Source: Candidatus Binataceae bacterium
Lineage (GTDB): Bacteria > Desulfobacterota > Binatia > Binatales > Binataceae
Length of the DNA: 64,000 bases
Assembly (NCBI GenBank): GCA_035308025.1
Contig: DATGHL010000053.1
Coordinates: forward strand, 109,787-173,786
Direction of reading: 5' to 3'
Notes under the pieces: model-generated
What the model saw: the letters and a program-made list of their open reading frames with translations, nothing else
Told to the model about the DNA's origin: nothing
The model's database searches: none
Position numbers and translations under genes: made by a program
In this document: in pieces, positions 35,462-44,813 of the stretch
How the letters are laid out: each line of letters begins with the position of its first letter
Numbering within the stretch: position 1 is the stretch's first letter

Positions 35462-36913
35462 TCACGCGCTCCGCGCGAGCACCCGCGGCGGGGCCGCCGC
35501 CGGCAGGGTCACGACGAAGCGCGCGCCGCGGGAATTCGGCTCGAGGGACAGTTCGCCTTCATGGTCGGCGACAATCGACTGGCTGACCGCCAAGCCCATT
35601 CCGGTGCCCTTGCCCGGAGCCTTAGTGGTGAAAAATGGATCAAAGATGCGATCCTTGATCGCGGTGGGGACGCCGGGTCCGCTATCCTCGAAGCAGATGC
35701 GCACGCCGCCCGCTGAGTCCGCGGCGGAGGCACTCACCCGCAGCGTCCCGCTGCCGCCCGCCATCGCGTCGAGCGCATTCATCTCGAGATTGACGAAGAC
35801 CTGCTGCAGCTGATCGGGGTCACAGTCGACGACCAGCGCCTCCGCGCCCAGCTCGGCAACCACCGCGATGCCGCGCCGAGCGGCCTCGGTCTCGAGCAAT
35901 TCAATGGTCCGAACGGCGATCGTCCTCACGTCCGTTGCCGCCCGCAGGATCTCGCGGCGGCGGCCCAGATCAAGCAGCATCCGCACCATCTTGGTAATGC
36001 GATCGATCTGGGCGATGATGGTCGACAGTGCCTCCGCCAGTTTGCGTTCATTCGGATAGCCGCTGAGCAGCAATTCCGCGCGTCCGCGAATCACCCCGAG
36101 CGGCGTTCCGATCTCATGAGCAAAACCGGAAGCGAGCGTCCCGATGGTCGCGAGTTTGTCGGCATGCCGCAGGCGGCGTTCGAGTTGCAACTTGCGCTCG
36201 CTCTCTTCGAGCAGGCGTCGGCGCGCGCTAGCCAATTCATCGTCAACGCGCTGAAACTCTTCAGAAATCAATGTCATCTCATCGCCACCGGGGCGGGGTT
36301 GCGAGCCGTCGGCGCCGTCCAGATTCATTACGCGCCTGCGGAGGTCGGCAAGCGGACGCGAGACATAGCGCCGGGCGACCAATGGAATCACCGTGACCAC
36401 GATCAGCAACACTCCGGCGATCGCGATTAGCGCCGCGACGATGCGACGATCGCGATCCTTGCTCAGCGCGGTCCAGTCTTGTGCGACCATCAGGTATCCC
36501 GAAGCGCCGGGCCCCAGCGCGACGATCCGGCAATACCAAGTGCGGCCGCCCGCGCGACGCATAAATTCCGCGGCGCCGGTGGACTTGATCCGGCGCGAAA
36601 TCCACTCAAGCGACGGCGGTTCTATCGGAAAACCCCGCAACGCAAATCGGATCCTGCCCGATTTGTCGAGCAGCGCGGCAACCAGATCGTCGCTGCCGAT
36701 CGCCGCCATAATATAGTGGACTTCGTCCCATTCACCCTGCTGCACATCGGGGGTGAGCGAGGCATTCAAAGCGCGCTGCGCAATCTTGGCCTCCGCCCTC
36801 AGGTCCTCGGCAAAAATCAGCGTGGTGCTGCGCAAAGTCACGAAGGTGTAGACCAGCCCGACCGGTCCGAGAAATGCCAGCATCATCAACGTGAGTCGGG
36901 TTCCAACTTTCAT
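35462..36913 (-). CDS. membrane histidine kinase with periplasmic sensor, partner of the NtrC regulator
   Basis: About 483 residues from the ATG at 36913 (MKVGTRLTLMM); longer frames upstream read through non-coding DNA. A first helix (LTLMMLAFLGPVGLVYTF), a periplasmic sensor of about 150 residues and a second helix (IVAALIAIAGVLLIVVTVIPL) precede a HAMP domain. The core follows: phospho-His in SGFAHEIGTPLG, N box VNLEMNALDAM, and lid GTGMGLAVSQSIV. It lacks a receiver and stands 12 bases before the NtrC-type gene. This is the ordinary sensor of the cluster. Confidence 0.92.
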   Translation of the reverse strand: MKVGTRLTLMMLAFLGPVGLVYTFVTLRSTTLIFAEDLRAEAKIAQRALNASLTPDVQQGEWDEVHYIMAAIGSDDLVAALLDKSGRIRFALRGFPIEPPSLEWISRRIKSTGAAEFMRRAGGRTWYCRIVALGPGASGYLMVAQDWTALSKDRDRRIVAALIAIAGVLLIVVTVIPLVARRYVSRPLADLRRRVMNLDGADGSQPRPGGDEMTLISEEFQRVDDELASARRRLLEESERKLQLERRLRHADKLATIGTLASGFAHEIGTPLGVIRGRAELLLSGYPNERKLAEALSTIIAQIDRITKMVRMLLDLGRRREILRAATDVRTIAVRTIELLETEAARRGIAVVAELGAEALVVDCDPDQLQQVFVNLEMNALDAMAGGSGTLRVSASAADSAGGVRICFEDSGPGVPTAIKDRIFDPFFTTKAPGKGTGMGLAVSQSIVADHEGELSLEPNSRGARFVVTLPAAAPPRVLARSA

Positions 36914-37207
36914 CGGCGGTCTTCGGCGCAAGGTTCTAAGCTTCCTTAAAATAGAACGAACGCGAATTGCGTGCCACCCGGCGCGCCCGCCGCAACGCCC
37001 ATCTTTCCGCCGATGATATCGTGAAGTGGGGCGTCCCGCCCCACCCGGGCCGGTTCCCATCGGGGCATTCTGCCCGATACCCACCAGAGCTTGCGCTAAA
37101 GCGCGATGGTTAGGTGGTCTTGAGCTGGGCACGCCGGTTGCTTAGTAATCGCGGGCGGCCATTCGGGGCTAACGCCCATGCTCTGCCGAGCAGGGAGTTA
37201 AGAAAAC
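36914..37207. other. intergenic region at a divergent boundary
   Basis: About 290 bases between the divergent kinase and the small plus-strand frame. The open frame that extends upstream of the kinase start is Arg-rich and not credible. It probably holds the promoter of the signalling run; no clear sigma54 or sigma70 element stood out. Confidence 0.4.
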
Positions 37208-37393
37208 ATGCTGTTATTGCTGTTCTTCGGGATCGGGGCGTTGGTCGGTTCGCTTTCATGGCTGTTCGCCGCGGCTTGGCTTGAGGTAAAACTGATGAAC
37301 GGGCGGGTAGGCGCGGCTGTGGAGACCGCTCCCGAGACGCCGACTCCCGAACGGTCCGTGGCTCTACAGGTCGCGAACACACCGTTGAAGTGA
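37208..37393 (+). CDS. possible small membrane protein
   Basis: A 61-residue frame with an N-terminal hydrophobic segment (LLLLFFGIGALVGSLSWLFAAAW) and a polar, Pro/Thr-rich C-terminus. GGGAG stands about 10 bases before ATG 37208. I recognise no family. The composition matches an exported or inner-membrane small protein, but a frame this short could be chance. Confidence 0.35.
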   Translation: MLLLLFFGIGALVGSLSWLFAAAWLEVKLMNGRVGAAVETAPETPTPERSVALQVANTPLK

Positions 37394-37458
37394 CCTAAAC
37401 GAGTCGACAACCTTTCGGAAAATGCTTTCATCCCTGCAAACCACCAAGAAATGGAAAA

Positions 37459-38605
37459 ATGACGAAACCAAAATTGCTTATGTTAGGGGCGACACTGTGG
37501 ATTGCCGCAGTTGGCAACGCGAACGCCCAGACAATACCTACTTCGGTGCTACACATCGTAATCATGGTCAAGGAGAACCACACGCTCGATAACTATTTCG
37601 GCACCTATCCCGGCGCTGACGGCGTGACCGTCGGAAATCATCGCGGTAAGCTGCTGGCGCTCGAGCATTTGACCAAGGCTATCCAGGATATTCCTCATTC
37701 AGAATCGAGCGCCCGCTACGATTACGATAACGGCTTGATGGACCGCTTCAATCACGAGGGTTACGGACAATACTATCAGGCGGATATCACGGATTATTGG
37801 AATCTCGCCACGAGCTACGTTCTGGCCGACGAATTTTTTACCAGCGCGATGGGCCCGTCCTTTCCGAATCACCTCTATGCGACGACGGCCACGAGTTTCG
37901 GCGCGATCGACAATCCGACGCAGCAGGGGGTCTGGGGTTGTGATTCCCGCGCGGGAACCAAAGTTGAAACCCTGACCGGACCGGTCAAGCCGTGCTTTAC
38001 CGGTACTAGCCTGCTCGACGAGCTGGACGCCGCCCACGTGTCGTGGGCGTATTACGGCCCGCCAAAAGGCCAAACCGCCTATCAATGGGTATCCCTGCGG
38101 ACGCGATCAACTTGGTGCGGCGCGGGCCCGACTGGGCGGTCGACTTTCGTCCTTGGCAACAATTCGCCACCGACGCCGCCGGCGGCAATCTCCCGCAAGT
38201 ATCGTGGCTGATCGCGCCGGATAAATACTCCGAGCATCCGCCCTCTTCGATCAGCGCCGGCATGGGCTGGACCATGACTCAGATTAGTGCCGTGCAGAAT
38301 GGTCCGTCGTGGCCCGGCGCGGTGATTTTCCTCACTTGGGACGACTTCGGGGGCTTTTATGATCACGTGCTGCCCCCCAGCTCGATAGCGAAGGCCTCGG
38401 CTTCCGCGTGCCGCTGATTATCGTCTCGCCCTTTGCCCGGCCAGGTTACATCTTCCATAAGATGGCCGAGTTTTCGTCCTTCGCCAAATTCATCGAAGAA
38501 CGCTTTGGCTTAGCCACGATTTCCAGCCGCGACGCTCAGACCGATGATCTGTTCGGCGCTTCAACTTTTAGCCGACAGCCCGACCTCTTTGGCCATCTGA
38601 CTTGA
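37459..38605 (+). pseudogene. secreted phosphoesterase (phospholipase C/acid phosphatase family) with two frameshifts
   Basis: The signal peptide (residues 1-23, ending NANA) and catalytic start (VKENHTLDNYFGTYPGADG) are in the first frame, as is AMGPSFPNHLYAT. The frame is lost at about 38090: adding one G to the GGG run restores YQWGIPADAINLVRRGPDW. It is lost again at about 38380: adding one C to the CCCCCC run restores PPQLDSEGLGFRVPLIIVSPFARPG. The final frame ends normally with a TGA at 38603-38605. With the two corrections a complete enzyme of about 380 residues is obtained. Either the gene is recently inactivated or the assembly has two homopolymer errors. Confidence 0.8.
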
Positions 38606-38898
38606 GCGAAATCGGCGCCGGCGGGATTAGAAAAGACCGCCTTGGTAAACGATGGACGCGCCAGCCGGCAAATCCGTTCGATGCGGTCGGGATCGAGATC
38701 AGTAAAGACAGGCGGTTAGTCGCTGCTCTGGCCGCGGCGAACGGAACTGAGCGTTGAGAGCAGAGCAAACCGTTCCAACGGGCGCAAAGCAGCGCTCCAT
38801 GTTCGTGCCAGCTTGACTAAATCGGTGCAATTCGGCTTGGCGAGTCGGATGATGTCTGCGTTGGCTTCAGAGAAAAGCTTGCATTTTTTGGCCTTTGG
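38606..38898. other. intergenic region before the tRNA cluster
   Basis: About 290 bases with no gene or RNA that I can support. Confidence 0.4.
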
Positions 38899-38974
<76 letters not shown>

Positions 38975-39054
38975 ACCGTGGGAAACCCTGTCGACCTGGC
39001 AAACGTCCTCCTGGCAGGAGATTTTCTGGCAAGATCTTCCTGACAAGAGATTTT

Positions 39055-39131
39055 TGGGGTGAGTGAAGGGATTTGAACCCTCGACCGCCGAGGCCACAAC
39101 CCGGTGCTCTGCCAACTGAGCTACACTCACC
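39055..39131 (-). tRNA. tRNA-His (GTG)
   Basis: Cloverleaf on the minus strand with anticodon loop TTGTGGC (GTG). The extra G at position -1 opposite discriminator C73 is visible, the identity pair of tRNA-His. CCA is encoded (39055-39057). Confidence 0.95.
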
Positions 39132-39224
39132 ACCGCGCACAGAACCGCCGTCGCGGTCTGTCGCACGCAACCCTTCCAAAACCCATCATCGCGGCGGCTG
39201 CTGCGCCGCTACGACGCGCTCTCG

Positions 39225-39302
39225 TGGCGCGCCAGAAGGGACTCGAACCCCTGACCCGCGGCTTAGAAGGCCGCTGCTCTTATCCACCTGAGCTACTGGC
39301 GC
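39225..39302 (-). tRNA. tRNA-Arg (TCT)
   Basis: Cloverleaf on the minus strand. Acceptor stem GCGCCAG/CTGGCGC, D-arm GCTCAGGTGGATAAGAGC, anticodon loop CTTCTAA (TCT, reads AGA), T-arm GGGTTCGAGTCCC. Discriminator G and an encoded CCA (39225-39227). Confidence 0.95.
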
Positions 39303-39306
39303 GAAA

Positions 39307-39380
39307 TCGGGGCGAGCCGATTTGAACGGCCGACCCCCTGCTCCCAAGGCAGGTGCGCTACCATGCTGCGCTACGCCCCG
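39307..39380 (-). tRNA. tRNA-Pro (TGG)
   Basis: Cloverleaf on the minus strand. Acceptor stem CGGGGCG/CGCCCCG, D-arm GCGCAGCATGGTAGCGC, anticodon loop CTTGGGA (TGG). Discriminator A. Unlike its three neighbours it has no encoded CCA (the next bases read TTT on the minus strand). Confidence 0.94.
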
Positions 39381-39468
39381 AGCGTCGTATGGAATTAACA
39401 CAGGCCCGCGCGGCTCTCAACCGCGAACCGTCTCGCGCAGCCAGTTTTGACTCGACGCAGCCACGGGG

Positions 39469-39786
39469 TTAACGGATCCGCGCGTAGGCGACGACATCGC
39501 TGCTTGACCCGGCGATCGCCAGCGTCCCGAGGGCGGGCGTACAGCGGACAGCGCTGACGGCGGTCGTATCCGTACAGAGCACGACGTTATCGGCGCCGGA
39601 GAAACAGGCGTTCTGAACTGTCGCGGCGCCGCCAGTGAGAGTGGCTTGTCCTGCACAATTAGACCCGGACGACATCGAAAAGCCGCCCATCGGGCTCCAC
39701 GAGGTAATCGTGCTGGGGGGCGGCGCCGGCACCTGGATGCATCCGGTTGCGCAACAAAAGATCAAAATCATCGCCGCTCGCTTCAT
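39469..39786 (-). CDS. small putative lipoprotein downstream of btuB
   Basis: A 105-residue protein. The N-terminus (MKRAAMILIFCCATGC) has a lipobox-like ATGC, giving a mature protein that starts CIQVPAPPP. The rest is small-residue and Cys-containing with beta character. It starts 30 bases after the btuB stop on the same strand, so it probably shares the cobalamin-controlled transcript. I do not recognise a family; a role at the outer membrane with BtuB is inference. Confidence 0.6.
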   Translation of the reverse strand: MKRAAMILIFCCATGCIQVPAPPPSTITSWSPMGGFSMSSGSNCAGQATLTGGAATVQNACFSGADNVVLCTDTTAVSAVRCTPALGTLAIAGSSSDVVAYARIR

Positions 39787-39815
39787 GCAGAGGTCCCCTT
39801 CCCGGCACCATCAGT

Positions 39816-41966
39816 TTATCTGAATGCGTCGGGATGGGCTGCATTGACGGCTCCGAAATCGAGCTTCACGCCGGCCAGGAAGTTGAGCGGCGGCGCGGGG
39901 AAGCCCAGGGCTTGCGAGTACTGACGATCGAGCAGGTTCTGGATGCGCGCGACCAACTGCTCGTCGCGGATGAAGCGCGAATGCCAGCCGGGTGAATAGG
40001 AGAAGGCCAGATCGACGAGATGGTACGCGGCGTGATTCACGATGCTGCCGGTGTTGTTGAAGTCGTTGCGGTCGCCGACGAAGTTGTAGATTACCGCCGC
40101 GGCCGTCCGGTCATGGTCAAGAATCAGATCGCGATGCGTGTATTGAGCACTCGCGGCCGCCGAGTATTTGGGGACGCGCACCGGCGTGCGGCTAAACAGC
40201 GGCGGCGCGTGCCGCTGATCGAGATAGGTGAAGCTGCCGCTCAGATCGAGTTCCTTGAGCGGGCGCCAGTTGGGCACAAACTCGACCCCCTGGGTATCGA
40301 CGCGCCCGACGTTACCCTCCGTGAAGCCGAACGGGCAGCTCACCGCGTTAAAAGGACAGAGGACCGTAACGATGTCGCTATGCACCCGCCGCGCGAAGTA
40401 GGTCGTGGTGACCGACAGCTTCTCGCCGAAAGTCTTGGTGACGCCGCCGTCGTATTCGCTCGAGAGCTCCGGTCCGAGGCTCGGATTGCCGAAGCCGGGA
40501 AAGAACAATTCGTCGAAGGCCGGCGCGCGAAAACCCTCGGCATAGTTGGCGCGCAACGTCAGACCGTATTGGTTAAAGGGGAGCGCGACCGACCAGTCCG
40601 GACTGACTTCCTTGCCGAAATCGCTGTTGCCGTCCACGCGGAACCCGCCGGTAAGAATCAGGTGATCCTTGAACAGCCGCGCTTCCTGCTCGACGTAGCC
40701 TGCGTACTCTTGCCGCCGGGCGTTGAAGACCGTCAGCGAGCGGAACAAGGGCGGCGGCGCGAAGCTGACAAAATCGTCCTGCGAATGGACCCAGCGGTCG
40801 AGGAAGTCGAAACCGACCAGCGTGCGCAGCCCGAACGGCTCCTGATAAACCGCGTCAAGGTTGCCCCCGCGGGTCTCGTCAGGGATGTGCGTGGTGTCTT
40901 CAATCGGGCTTCCCGCAAAGGGGACTTCGTTCTCGCGCAATTCGTCGCGGACGTAGAAGGCGCTCAGCCGCGTGCTCAGCCGCTCCGAGAACTGATGGTC
41001 GATCTCGCCCTTGAAGAGCATGAACTCGTTGCGCTGATGGGCGTTGGGGTTGAGCGGGATGCCGGAGGCGATCGAATTGCTGACGAGGCTGACATTGGCG
41101 CGAATATAGCGCGCGAAACCCCGAATCGTCGTATTTTCGTCGAGATGATAATCGAGGCGCAGCGCACCGGCGAGATTATCCGAGCTGTCGTTGATCGGAC
41201 GAAAGCCGTTGGTCGAGAAGTAAGAGACCGCGCCGGAGTAGGCGAGCCGGCCTTCGGCTCCGCTGAACGTCCCGACCTGGTTGACGCTCGAGCTATTGCC
41301 GCCCTCCGACAAGAGCGAGAATTGCGGCGGTCCCGAGCCTTCGCGGCTGATCAGATTAATCACGCCGCCGATCGCCTGTGAGCCGTACAGCGCGCCACCG
41401 GCGCCGCGCAAAACCTCGATCTGATTGAGATCGCCGGTAGTGAGCCGGCTGAGATCGAACGACGAAGTTGCCGAGTCGTTGACCGGAACGCCATCGATCA
41501 TGATCAGCGTCTGCGAAGGATCGGCGCCGCGAATAAAGACTTCGGCCAGCGTGCCCGGCGAACCGCTTTGTACGACTTGCACGCCCGGGACCTGGGCGAG
41601 CGCATCGATCGCGCTACGCGCCTGTTGGGTCTCGATCTCTTGGGCGTCAACGACCGAGACGGTCGTGCCGGCTTGACCCAGTGGTTCGGGAAGCCGCGTG
41701 GGCGTGACGACGATCGTCATTGCGGGCAGCTTCGCGGGGGACTGCTTCGCATTGGCGTCGGCCGTAGGAGATAGAGGCGTTGTGCCCGGACTTTTGGTCG
41801 CGACGTGAGCTGGCGCCGCCGCTCCCACGGCCACTGGCGTCGAGGGCGAAGCAGCCGAAACGGTTACGGCCGTCGCGGGCTCAGTACTATCGGCGGCGTC
41901 CACCCGGACCGTCGTAACGATCGCGAAAACCCAGAACGCACCGAGCCAACAGAGAACTTGACGCAT
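39816..41966 (-). CDS. btuB: TonB-dependent cobalamin receptor BtuB
   Basis: Outer-membrane receptor of about 716 residues from ATG 41966. A signal peptide is followed by a Pro/Thr/Ala-rich spacer of about 60 residues. The TonB box region (TIVVTPTRLPE), the plug (VPGVQVVQSG, EVFIRGADPSQTLIMIDGVPVN, IEVLRGAGGALYGSQAIGGVINLI) and a 22-strand barrel ending in an aromatic-rich strand follow. The cobalamin riboswitch directly upstream identifies B12 or a related corrinoid as the transported molecule. Length is slightly above E. coli BtuB because of the spacer. Confidence 0.92.
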   Translation of the reverse strand: MRQVLCWLGAFWVFAIVTTVRVDAADSTEPATAVTVSAASPSTPVAVGAAAPAHVATKSPGTTPLSPTADANAKQSPAKLPAMTIVVTPTRLPEPLGQAGTTVSVVDAQEIETQQARSAIDALAQVPGVQVVQSGSPGTLAEVFIRGADPSQTLIMIDGVPVNDSATSSFDLSRLTTGDLNQIEVLRGAGGALYGSQAIGGVINLISREGSGPPQFSLLSEGGNSSSVNQVGTFSGAEGRLAYSGAVSYFSTNGFRPINDSSDNLAGALRLDYHLDENTTIRGFARYIRANVSLVSNSIASGIPLNPNAHQRNEFMLFKGEIDHQFSERLSTRLSAFYVRDELRENEVPFAGSPIEDTTHIPDETRGGNLDAVYQEPFGLRTLVGFDFLDRWVHSQDDFVSFAPPPLFRSLTVFNARRQEYAGYVEQEARLFKDHLILTGGFRVDGNSDFGKEVSPDWSVALPFNQYGLTLRANYAEGFRAPAFDELFFPGFGNPSLGPELSSEYDGGVTKTFGEKLSVTTTYFARRVHSDIVTVLCPFNAVSCPFGFTEGNVGRVDTQGVEFVPNWRPLKELDLSGSFTYLDQRHAPPLFSRTPVRVPKYSAAASAQYTHRDLILDHDRTAAAVIYNFVGDRNDFNNTGSIVNHAAYHLVDLAFSYSPGWHSRFIRDEQLVARIQNLLDRQYSQALGFPAPPLNFLAGVKLDFGAVNAAHPDAFR

Positions 41967-42107
41967 AACCACCCTCGTGGCGCGATCGTCTCGCGCAGAG
42001 AGTGGTCGTCATCGAACCGTCAGATTAGACCGGAACGACGGGCATCCCGCCGACCAGCGGCAGGACGCCCCGCGACCCTCCCCCGCGGAAGGCAACCGCA
42101 AAGTCGT

Positions 42108-42245
42108 CCGGCCGGTCTCCTGGCTTGGGGTTCTCACTCGGGCCCGCCTTCCCGCCGCAGCAGTGGCATGATGGGCCGTCGTCCCCCGATACAGTTGCGG
42201 GGCAGCGCCGGATTCGCACCGGCTTCCCGTACACCGAACGCGACC
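42108..42245 (-). promoter_or_regulatory. cobalamin riboswitch
   Basis: On the minus strand the RNA reads GAAGCCGGTGCGAATCCGGC, then GCTGCCCCGCAACTGTAT, GCCACTG, GGGAAGGCGGGCCCGAGTGAG and finally the B12 box AGCCAGGAGACCGGCC (42110-42125 on the plus coordinate). Order and core bases match the adenosylcobalamin riboswitch. The 140-base stretch between it and the btuB start can fold into GC-rich hairpins and should be the expression platform. It is expected to switch off btuB when corrinoid is plentiful. Confidence 0.93.
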
Positions 42246-42305
42246 GAGATAGTTATGCGCGAAGCGGAACGAAGTCAATCGCTGCGGCGGCGCTGTCGCC
42301 AAGTG

Positions 42306-43253
42306 TTATGGGCGCAGCGCGCGCATCACGCGCTTGACCGCGCTCGCGCGATCTTCGCCGACCGGATTGACGAAAACGATCGCCCAGCCGACGCCGGGCG
42401 CGGTCAGCTCGCTGAGCCGCTCGCGGATGCGCGCCTCCGGACCGACCAGCAGCGTCGCGTCGATCATCGGATCGCTGACCGCGGCGATTGCGGCTTTGCC
42501 GTCGCGGCCGGCGGTGCGAATACCCGCCATCTCGCGCTCGAAGCCGGCGTGGACGAACATATTGCCGTAGAAGCGCATCGCGCCGTAGCGTGAGAGCAGC
42601 GTCCGCGCTGGACGCCGCGCCGCCTCGAGGTCGTCCGAGATGAAGGCGGTCGCAAACAGTGTAGTTTCAATCTCGCGCGGATCGCGGCCGGCCTTGTGCG
42701 CGCCCTCGGCGATCTCGCCGAGCGCCTCCTTGACCCGCGTCGGCGGGAAAAAATTGAAAATGACGCCGTCGGCGATCTCGCCCGCCAACCGCACCATCGG
42801 CCGCGAGACGCCAGCCAGATAGACCGGCTGCTTGCCCTCCACCTTGGGGTTAGTGCGGCCGCCGTCGAGCGCCCTGCGCAGCGTTGCGACGGTCTCGCGC
42901 ATCTTCTTCATCGGATCGGCCGGGCCGCCCATCTCGATGCCAATCGCGCCGTTGGCCTCGCGATGGCCGGTGCCCAGCCCGAGGATAAACCGTCCGCCCG
43001 TGAATTCGTGCAACGCGGCGACTTCGTTGGCGAGCAGCAGCGGATGACGCAGATAGATATTGGTGATCGCCGTGCCTAACTTGATGCGGCTCGTATTGAG
43101 TCCCAGCCCGAGCGAGCAGGCGAGCGAGTCGTTATTGGCTTCGGTGAGAAATACGCCGTCAAAGCCCGCATCCTCCGCGCTCTTCGTCCATTCGACGATC
43201 GTTTTCATGGGGCTGTCGGGCATCAGCGCAAAAGCCAGTGCAATTTTGGCCAT
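42306..43253 (-). CDS. luciferase-like flavin/F420-dependent oxidoreductase
   Basis: A 315-residue TIM-barrel enzyme of the bacterial luciferase superfamily. Features are WTKSAEDAGFDGVFLTEA, the IKLGTAITNIYLRHP strand, GRFILGLGTGHREANG and the KQPVYLAGVSRPM region. The C-terminus ends in a helix with KRVMRALRP. The pattern is nearer to the F420-dependent methylene-tetrahydromethanopterin reductase-like branch than to alkane monooxygenases. It starts after AGAGGAAAGGAA and ends next to the btuB riboswitch. Cofactor (FMN or F420) and substrate cannot be decided from sequence. Confidence 0.88.
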   Translation of the reverse strand: MAKIALAFALMPDSPMKTIVEWTKSAEDAGFDGVFLTEANNDSLACSLGLGLNTSRIKLGTAITNIYLRHPLLLANEVAALHEFTGGRFILGLGTGHREANGAIGIEMGGPADPMKKMRETVATLRRALDGGRTNPKVEGKQPVYLAGVSRPMVRLAGEIADGVIFNFFPPTRVKEALGEIAEGAHKAGRDPREIETTLFATAFISDDLEAARRPARTLLSRYGAMRFYGNMFVHAGFEREMAGIRTAGRDGKAAIAAVSDPMIDATLLVGPEARIRERLSELTAPGVGWAIVFVNPVGEDRASAVKRVMRALRP

Positions 43254-43363
43254 AGATTCCTTTCCTCTTTAGCGTCTCTGATAACGTTAACGAGGGTTCT
43301 TGGCAAACGGCGGCTGTCACGATGCGCGGATTATCGTTATGATCCGGCCTCTGGGCGGATGCG

Positions 43364-44008
43364 ATGATCGCGATCGTTGACTATCGGGCGGGCAATCTCA
43401 CGAGCGTGGCGCGCGCGCTCGAGCATCTGGGTCATCGATGCGCGATAACCGATCGTGCGGAGCAAATCCGCGCGGCCGAACACGTGATCCTGCCCGGCGT
43501 CGGCGCGGCGGGCGCCACGATGGAGAATCTGCGCGCGCTCGGCCTCGACTCGGTTTTGCGCGATGACGTCGCACGCGCCGGCAAGCCCTTTCTCGGTATC
43601 TGTATCGGGATCCAGGTGCTGCTCGAGCGCAGCAAAGAAGACGATACCGAATGCCTCGGCGTGATTGCGGGGACGGTCGAGCGCTATCCGGCGTCGGTCG
43701 ATGGACGGGCATTGAAGGTCCCGCAGATCGGCTGGAACCGCGTCCGGCAGACGCAGCCGCATCCGGTCTTTGCGGGGGTGCCGGATAATACTCACTTCTA
43801 CTTCGTCAATTCCTATTACCCAATGCCGGCTGAGCCTTCGGTTACGATCGCGACCAGTGATTACGGTGTGACCTTCACCGCCGCGATCGCGCGCGACAAC
43901 GTCATCGCGACGCAGTTCCATCTGGAGAAGAGCGGCGCCGCCGGGCTCAAGCTGCTCGATAACTTCTGCCGGCTCGATCGCGATCAGTTCTCACGCTCCG
44001 AGAAATAG
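43364..44008 (+). CDS. hisH: imidazole glycerol phosphate synthase, glutaminase subunit
   Basis: A 214-residue class I glutamine amidotransferase. The catalytic triad is present: Cys80 in FLGICIGIQ, His186 and Glu188 in [19 protein letters not shown] and the YY after FYFVNS match HisH, but the usual FVHSYY His is Asn149 here. It supplies ammonia to HisF, encoded 4 bases downstream. No other his gene is in the window. Confidence 0.9.
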   Translation: MIAIVDYRAGNLTSVARALEHLGHRCAITDRAEQIRAAEHVILPGVGAAGATMENLRALGLDSVLRDDVARAGKPFLGICIGIQVLLERSKEDDTECLGVIAGTVERYPASVDGRALKVPQIGWNRVRQTQPHPVFAGVPDNTHFYFVNSYYPMPAEPSVTIATSDYGVTFTAAIARDNVIATQFHLEKSGAAGLKLLDNFCRLDRDQFSRSEK

Positions 44009-44012
44009 TCAG

Positions 44013-44813
44013 GTGATTGCGAAACGCATCATCCCCTGCCTCGACGTGCGCGCCGGCAAGGTTACCAAGGGCGTCCAGTTCCTCGAAAATATCGACGTCG
44101 GCGATCCGGTCGCGATGGCCCGTTACTACTATGAGCAGGGCGCCGACGAAATTGTCTTCTATGACATCACCGCGTCCAACGAGCGGCGCGGCATCATGCT
44201 CGAAGTCGTGCGCGCGGTCGCTCGCGAGATCTTCATTCCGTTCAGCGTTGGCGGCGGCCTGCGCACTGTCGACGATCTGCGCGCAGTCTTGCTGGCGGGC
44301 GCGGAGAAGGTCTCGATTGACTCGGGCGCGGTGCGCGATCCAGCGATCATCGCGGAGGGCGCGCGCGCCTTCGGCCGCCAGTGCATCGTGCTCTCGATGC
44401 AGGTGCAGCGCCGCGCGGCAAACGGCGTCTTCCCTTCCGGCTGCGAGGTCGTGATCGACGGTGGGCGCACGCCCACCGGCCGCGACGCGCTCGCCTGGGC
44501 GCAGGAGGGGGCGCGGCTGGGCGCCGGCGAGCTCTGTATCAATTCAATCGATCGCGACGGCACCAAGCTCGGCTACGACCTCGAACTGACGCGGCTGATC
44601 AGCGAGAACGTGCCGATTCCCGTGATCGCCTCGGGCGGCGCCGGCGAGCCGCGTCACCTGCTCGAAGCCTTCACGCGCGGCGCCGCCGACGCCGCGATCG
44701 TCGCCTCGATTGTGCACTACGGCGAGCACCCAATCCCGCAGCTCAAACAATATCTCAAGGGCTACGGCGTCGAGATTCGCGACGCCGTGGGATCGCATAG
44801 GAGCGCCCATTGA
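44013..44813 (+). CDS. hisF: imidazole glycerol phosphate synthase, cyclase subunit, with Gln at position 130
   Basis: A 266-residue TIM barrel from GTG 44013. [18 protein letters not shown] holds catalytic Asp11; the phosphate-binding GGGLRT, GGRTPTG and [10 protein letters not shown] loops and the NSIDRDGT motif are intact. The second catalytic Asp (Asp130 in Thermotoga numbering, usually in AIDA or MDV) is Gln130 here (LSMQVQRR). The rest aligns without gaps to canonical HisF, including exact numbering. It lies 4 bases after hisH and overlaps ribH by four bases, with AGGAG before the ribH start. Whether the cyclase is active or the pair serves another pathway is open. Confidence 0.9.
   Translation: MIAKRIIPCLDVRAGKVTKGVQFLENIDVGDPVAMARYYYEQGADEIVFYDITASNERRGIMLEVVRAVAREIFIPFSVGGGLRTVDDLRAVLLAGAEKVSIDSGAVRDPAIIAEGARAFGRQCIVLSMQVQRRAANGVFPSGCEVVIDGGRTPTGRDALAWAQEGARLGAGELCINSIDRDGTKLGYDLELTRLISENVPIPVIASGGAGEPRHLLEAFTRGAADAAIVASIVHYGEHPIPQLKQYLKGYGVEIRDAVGSHRSAH

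Noticed and set aside
40020..41381. Plus-strand frame of 453 codons opposite btuB
   Set aside because: No domain; btuB with its riboswitch explains the region.
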